From: GCA-2731375 sp002731375
Lineage (GTDB): Bacteria; Pseudomonadota; Alphaproteobacteria; GCA-2731375
Assembly: GCA_030752605.1 (NCBI GenBank)
Contig: JASMDX010000076.1
Span: 18,829-82,828 of the forward strand
Length of the DNA: 64,000 nucleotides
Reading direction: 5' to 3'
Part shown: positions 62,012 through 64,000 of the stretch, piece by piece
How the letters are laid out: every line of letters begins with the position of its first letter
How positions within the stretch are numbered: the stretch's first letter is position 1
Made by a program: the position numbers and the translations under genes
The notes under the pieces: model-generated
The model's input: the letters and a program-made list of their open reading frames with translations, nothing else
Told to the model about the DNA's origin: nothing
The model's database searches: none

Positions 62012-63166
62012 TCAATAAGGTACCGCGATGCGCCCGACGATTTCCCTGGCGATGATCATCTTCTGAATTTGCGCCGTGCCATCGCCGATCTGCAAGCCCA
62101 GAACATCGCGCATGCGCTGTTCCAAGGGCAGATCCTTGGTATAACCGTAATGGCCGTGGGTCAGCAGGCATTGATGGATGATATCGAACGCCACTTTTGG
62201 CGCCCACCATTTCACCATGGCCGCTTCCTTGGTGTGGGTTATGTCCTCATCGCGCATGAACAGGGTCTTGAAACACAACAGACGGGCGGCTTCGTACAGG
62301 GTTTCGCATTCCGCCAAGGGCTGGGTCACGCCCTGGTAGGCGGCAATGGGATTGCCAAACGCCTCCCGCTCGGTGCTGTACTGCCAGGCCTCATCGAGGG
62401 ATGCCCGTGCCGCGCCTAAGACCTGTAGGCCGATCAGGGCGCGGGAAAAATCAAAACCATGCATGACCTGGCGAAAGCCAGCGCCCTCTTCGCCCAACAG
62501 ACAGTTGGCGGGAATGCGGACGTCGTCGAAAAACAGAGAGCCGCGGCCTACGGCGGTTGTTCCCATGTCGTTGAATGCGGTGCGGGTGATGCCGGCGGCA
62601 TCCAGGGGCGCATAGAATGTGCTGACGCCACGGGCTTTTTCCTCTTCGCTGCCCGTGCGCGCGAACAGCATGATTTCATCGGCCTGGGTGCTGAACGAGA
62701 TCGAGGTTTTCTCCCCGTTCAGAACATAATCCTCGCCATCGCGCCGGGCCCGCAGGATCATGCCGGCGGCGTCCGAGCCGCCCCGTGGTTCGGTTAAGCC
62801 AAGGGCGGTGATGCTGCGACCGCTACAGATAGCGCCGATCGCCCTGGCCGCGAATTCAGGGGTTGCGTGGTCGGATAGAAGCCGCCCATTCAAGGAGCCG
62901 ATCAATTGAATGTAGGAGACGGATAAATCAGCGGCAGCGATTTCCTCGACGACGATGCCGGAGGTAACGCAATCAAGACCCAAACCGCCATATTCTTCTG
63001 GCAGATCAACGCCGATCAGACCCAAGGCGCCCATTTCCGTAAGTAAGCCCCGCCCAATTTTGCCGTCCAGCTCCCGCTGTTGAAAGTCCGGTGCCAACCG
63101 GTCATTGGCGAAGCGCCGCGCGGTGTCGCGGATGGCGTCCTGTTCTTCGGTGAATGCGAATTCCAT
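62012..63166 (-). CDS. acyl-CoA dehydrogenase
   Basis: A 384-residue flavoprotein. MEFAFTEEQDAIRDTARRFA is the family start. ALGLTEPRGGSDAAGMILRA and GEKTSISF form the FAD and substrate part. The C-terminal helix carries GHYGYTKDLPLEQRMRDVLG. At the usual IYEGT catalytic-Glu site the sequence is LQIGDGTAQIQKMIIAREI, with Asp. It oxidises an acyl-CoA to the enoyl-CoA. GGGAG precedes ATG 63166. Confidence 0.93.
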   Translation of the reverse strand: MEFAFTEEQDAIRDTARRFANDRLAPDFQQRELDGKIGRGLLTEMGALGLIGVDLPEEYGGLGLDCVTSGIVVEEIAAADLSVSYIQLIGSLNGRLLSDHATPEFAARAIGAICSGRSITALGLTEPRGGSDAAGMILRARRDGEDYVLNGEKTSISFSTQADEIMLFARTGSEEEKARGVSTFYAPLDAAGITRTAFNDMGTTAVGRGSLFFDDVRIPANCLLGEEGAGFRQVMHGFDFSRALIGLQVLGAARASLDEAWQYSTEREAFGNPIAAYQGVTQPLAECETLYEAARLLCFKTLFMRDEDITHTKEAAMVKWWAPKVAFDIIHQCLLTHGHYGYTKDLPLEQRMRDVLGLQIGDGTAQIQKMIIAREIVGRIAVPY

Positions 63167-63321
63167 AACTCTGCTCCCGTACAATTTGTCTTGAGCCTAC
63201 CCGCCTGACCGTAAGGGCACAATGGCAGCGGCAGAAGGCGTTCGCATCGCCCCGGTCTGCTCGCTTAACATTCCCATGCCAGATAGCCATGTAAACGGAT
63301 GGAGCGTACCTTCGTGTCAAG

Positions 63322-63636
63322 TCAGCCCGGTTCCCTTACCCCCTGTTCGAGCCTCGGAATATCGCCATCATTGGTGCCTCCGACAATATTTATAAGTTCG
63401 GTGGCCGGCCGATCCGTTTTGTGAAAGAAGCTGAATTCCGAGGCGATATCTATCCCATAAATCAACGCGGCGGCATGATCCAGGAGCTTCAGGGCTACTA
63501 GGATATCCGCGACGTGGCGGAGGTGGTGGATCTGTGCATTGTTACCGTGCCGGCACGGCGCGGCGGGCTTATCGATTGGATTGACCGCCCGCTAGCCTGG
63601 GATATGCTGGGGCAATCAAAGTTAGGGGATGTCAGC
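63322..63636 (+). pseudogene. acyl-CoA synthetase (ADP-forming type) CoA-binding fragment with in-frame stop
   Basis: The plus-strand translation RFPYPLFEPRNIAIIGASDN followed by FRGDIYPINQRGG is the N-terminal CoA-binding domain of NDP-forming acyl-CoA synthetases (pimeloyl-CoA/acetyl-CoA type). There is no start codon in frame after the upstream stop. A TAG lies at 63499-63501, after which the frame resumes as DIRDVAEVVDLCIVTVPARR. It then leaves the family at about 63555. More than 80% of the gene is absent. Confidence 0.8.
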
Positions 63637-64000
63637 ATGTGGCCCAATCGAAAGCTTATAGATCTGCTCGGTATTGACCTGCCGATCATCCAGGCGCCCA
63701 TGGCTGGGGCCAATGGCGCGGCCATGGCCATCGCGGTGGCCGAGGCGGGTGGCCTTGGCTCTCTACCCTGCGCCATGCTAAGCACCGACAAGATGCGGGC
63801 CGAGGCCGGGGTCATACGACAGCAAACGAATAAGCCGATAAATCTGAACTTCTTTTGCCATACGCCCAAGCCGTCTAATCCGGAACGAGACGCTGTCTGG
63901 AAAGCGCAATTGGCGGGCTATTACGAGGAATATGGCATAGATCCCGATACACCGCTTGTAGCCGCGAGCCGCGAGCCTTTCAGCGCGGAAGCATGCGAAA
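63637..64000 (+). CDS. nitronate monooxygenase family protein (3' truncated by window)
   Basis: From ATG 63637, 121 codons are visible before the window ends. IDLPIIQAPMAGANGAAMAI, GGLGSLPCAMLSTDKMRAEA and PINLNFFCHTPKP are the N-terminal FMN-barrel features of 2-nitropropane dioxygenase-like enzymes. AGGGG lies about eight bases upstream. It is a different subgroup from the gene at 46756-47862, with the short FFCH motif typical of the longer NMO group. Confidence 0.88.
   Translation, partial: MWPNRKLIDLLGIDLPIIQAPMAGANGAAMAIAVAEAGGLGSLPCAMLSTDKMRAEAGVIRQQTNKPINLNFFCHTPKPSNPERDAVWKAQLAGYYEEYGIDPDTPLVAASREPFSAEACE

Noticed and set aside
1..64000. CRISPR arrays, rRNA or tRNA genes and insertion sequences
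   Set aside because: I saw no regular spaced repeats, no tRNA-like cloverleaf segments and no transposase motifs; a dedicated scan with tRNAscan-SE or ISfinder could still find short ones.

Overview
The window looks like chromosome from an alphaproteobacterium, probably Rhodospirillales-like. Supporting signs are the split proton-translocating transhydrogenase (pntAA, pntAB, pntB), the neighbourhood DUF6476 / RluD / RpoH, fused indolepyruvate ferredoxin oxidoreductase, and a dense set of acyl-CoA, amidohydrolase and flavin-enzyme genes typical of heterotrophic free-living members of that class. No rRNA, tRNA or CRISPR array was recognised. The assignment is inferred from gene content only.

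Layout. 0-10 kb: a partial 2-hydroxychromene-2-carboxylate isomerase, a MaoC-type hydratase, a decayed GDT1 transporter, an amino-sugar pair (N-acetylglucosamine kinase and NagA), an EamA exporter, an SDR, the large IorAB fusion, and a response regulator that has lost its central AAA+ domain. 10-16.5 kb: oligoendopeptidase F, an ABC1/UbiB-type kinase and the pnt operon. 16.5-24.3 kb: a three-gene minus-strand operon whose first gene is a UGSC-family selenoprotein read through an in-frame UGA, followed by a PhnD-like binding protein and a GMC oxidoreductase; then an LLM oxidoreductase, a CobW-type GTPase, a frameshifted DUF2182 gene and a second EamA exporter. 24.3-30.5 kb: gltB-gltD (glutamate synthase). 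30.5-36.5 kb: a poorly coding kilobase, an MFS transporter, a dead lipoprotein gene, an FMN alpha-hydroxy-acid oxidase with NTF2-like and cupin partners, and an amidohydrolase. 36.5-40.1 kb: an accessory stretch with phage-like fragments, short repeats, a Baeyer-Villiger monooxygenase and a DUF5681 gene. 40.1-50.7 kb: type III polyketide synthase with isoprenylcysteine-methyltransferase-like partner, then a catabolic run (amidohydrolase, TauD dioxygenase, gamma-glutamyltransferase, nitronate monooxygenase, FAH-family enzyme, metallo-beta-lactamase fold hydrolase, threonine aldolase). 50.7-54.1 kb: JAMM peptidase, DUF6476, RluD, RpoH and a chimeric adenylate cyclase/LysR remnant. 54.2-64 kb: an OYE-type reductase, VOC proteins, a MetE-like enzyme, GIY-YIG protein, PRISE-type reductase, NUDIX, crotonase, acyl-CoA dehydrogenase, and a partial nitronate monooxygenase.

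Two themes stand out. First, the in-frame UGA at 20339-20341, followed by GSC and a short hairpin, unites two reading frames into one 552-residue selenoprotein that standard gene calling would split. Second, there is an unusually heavy load of broken genes: at least nine carry frameshifts, in-frame stops or large deletions, while their neighbours are intact. This suggests ongoing gene loss, though single-base cases could be assembly errors.
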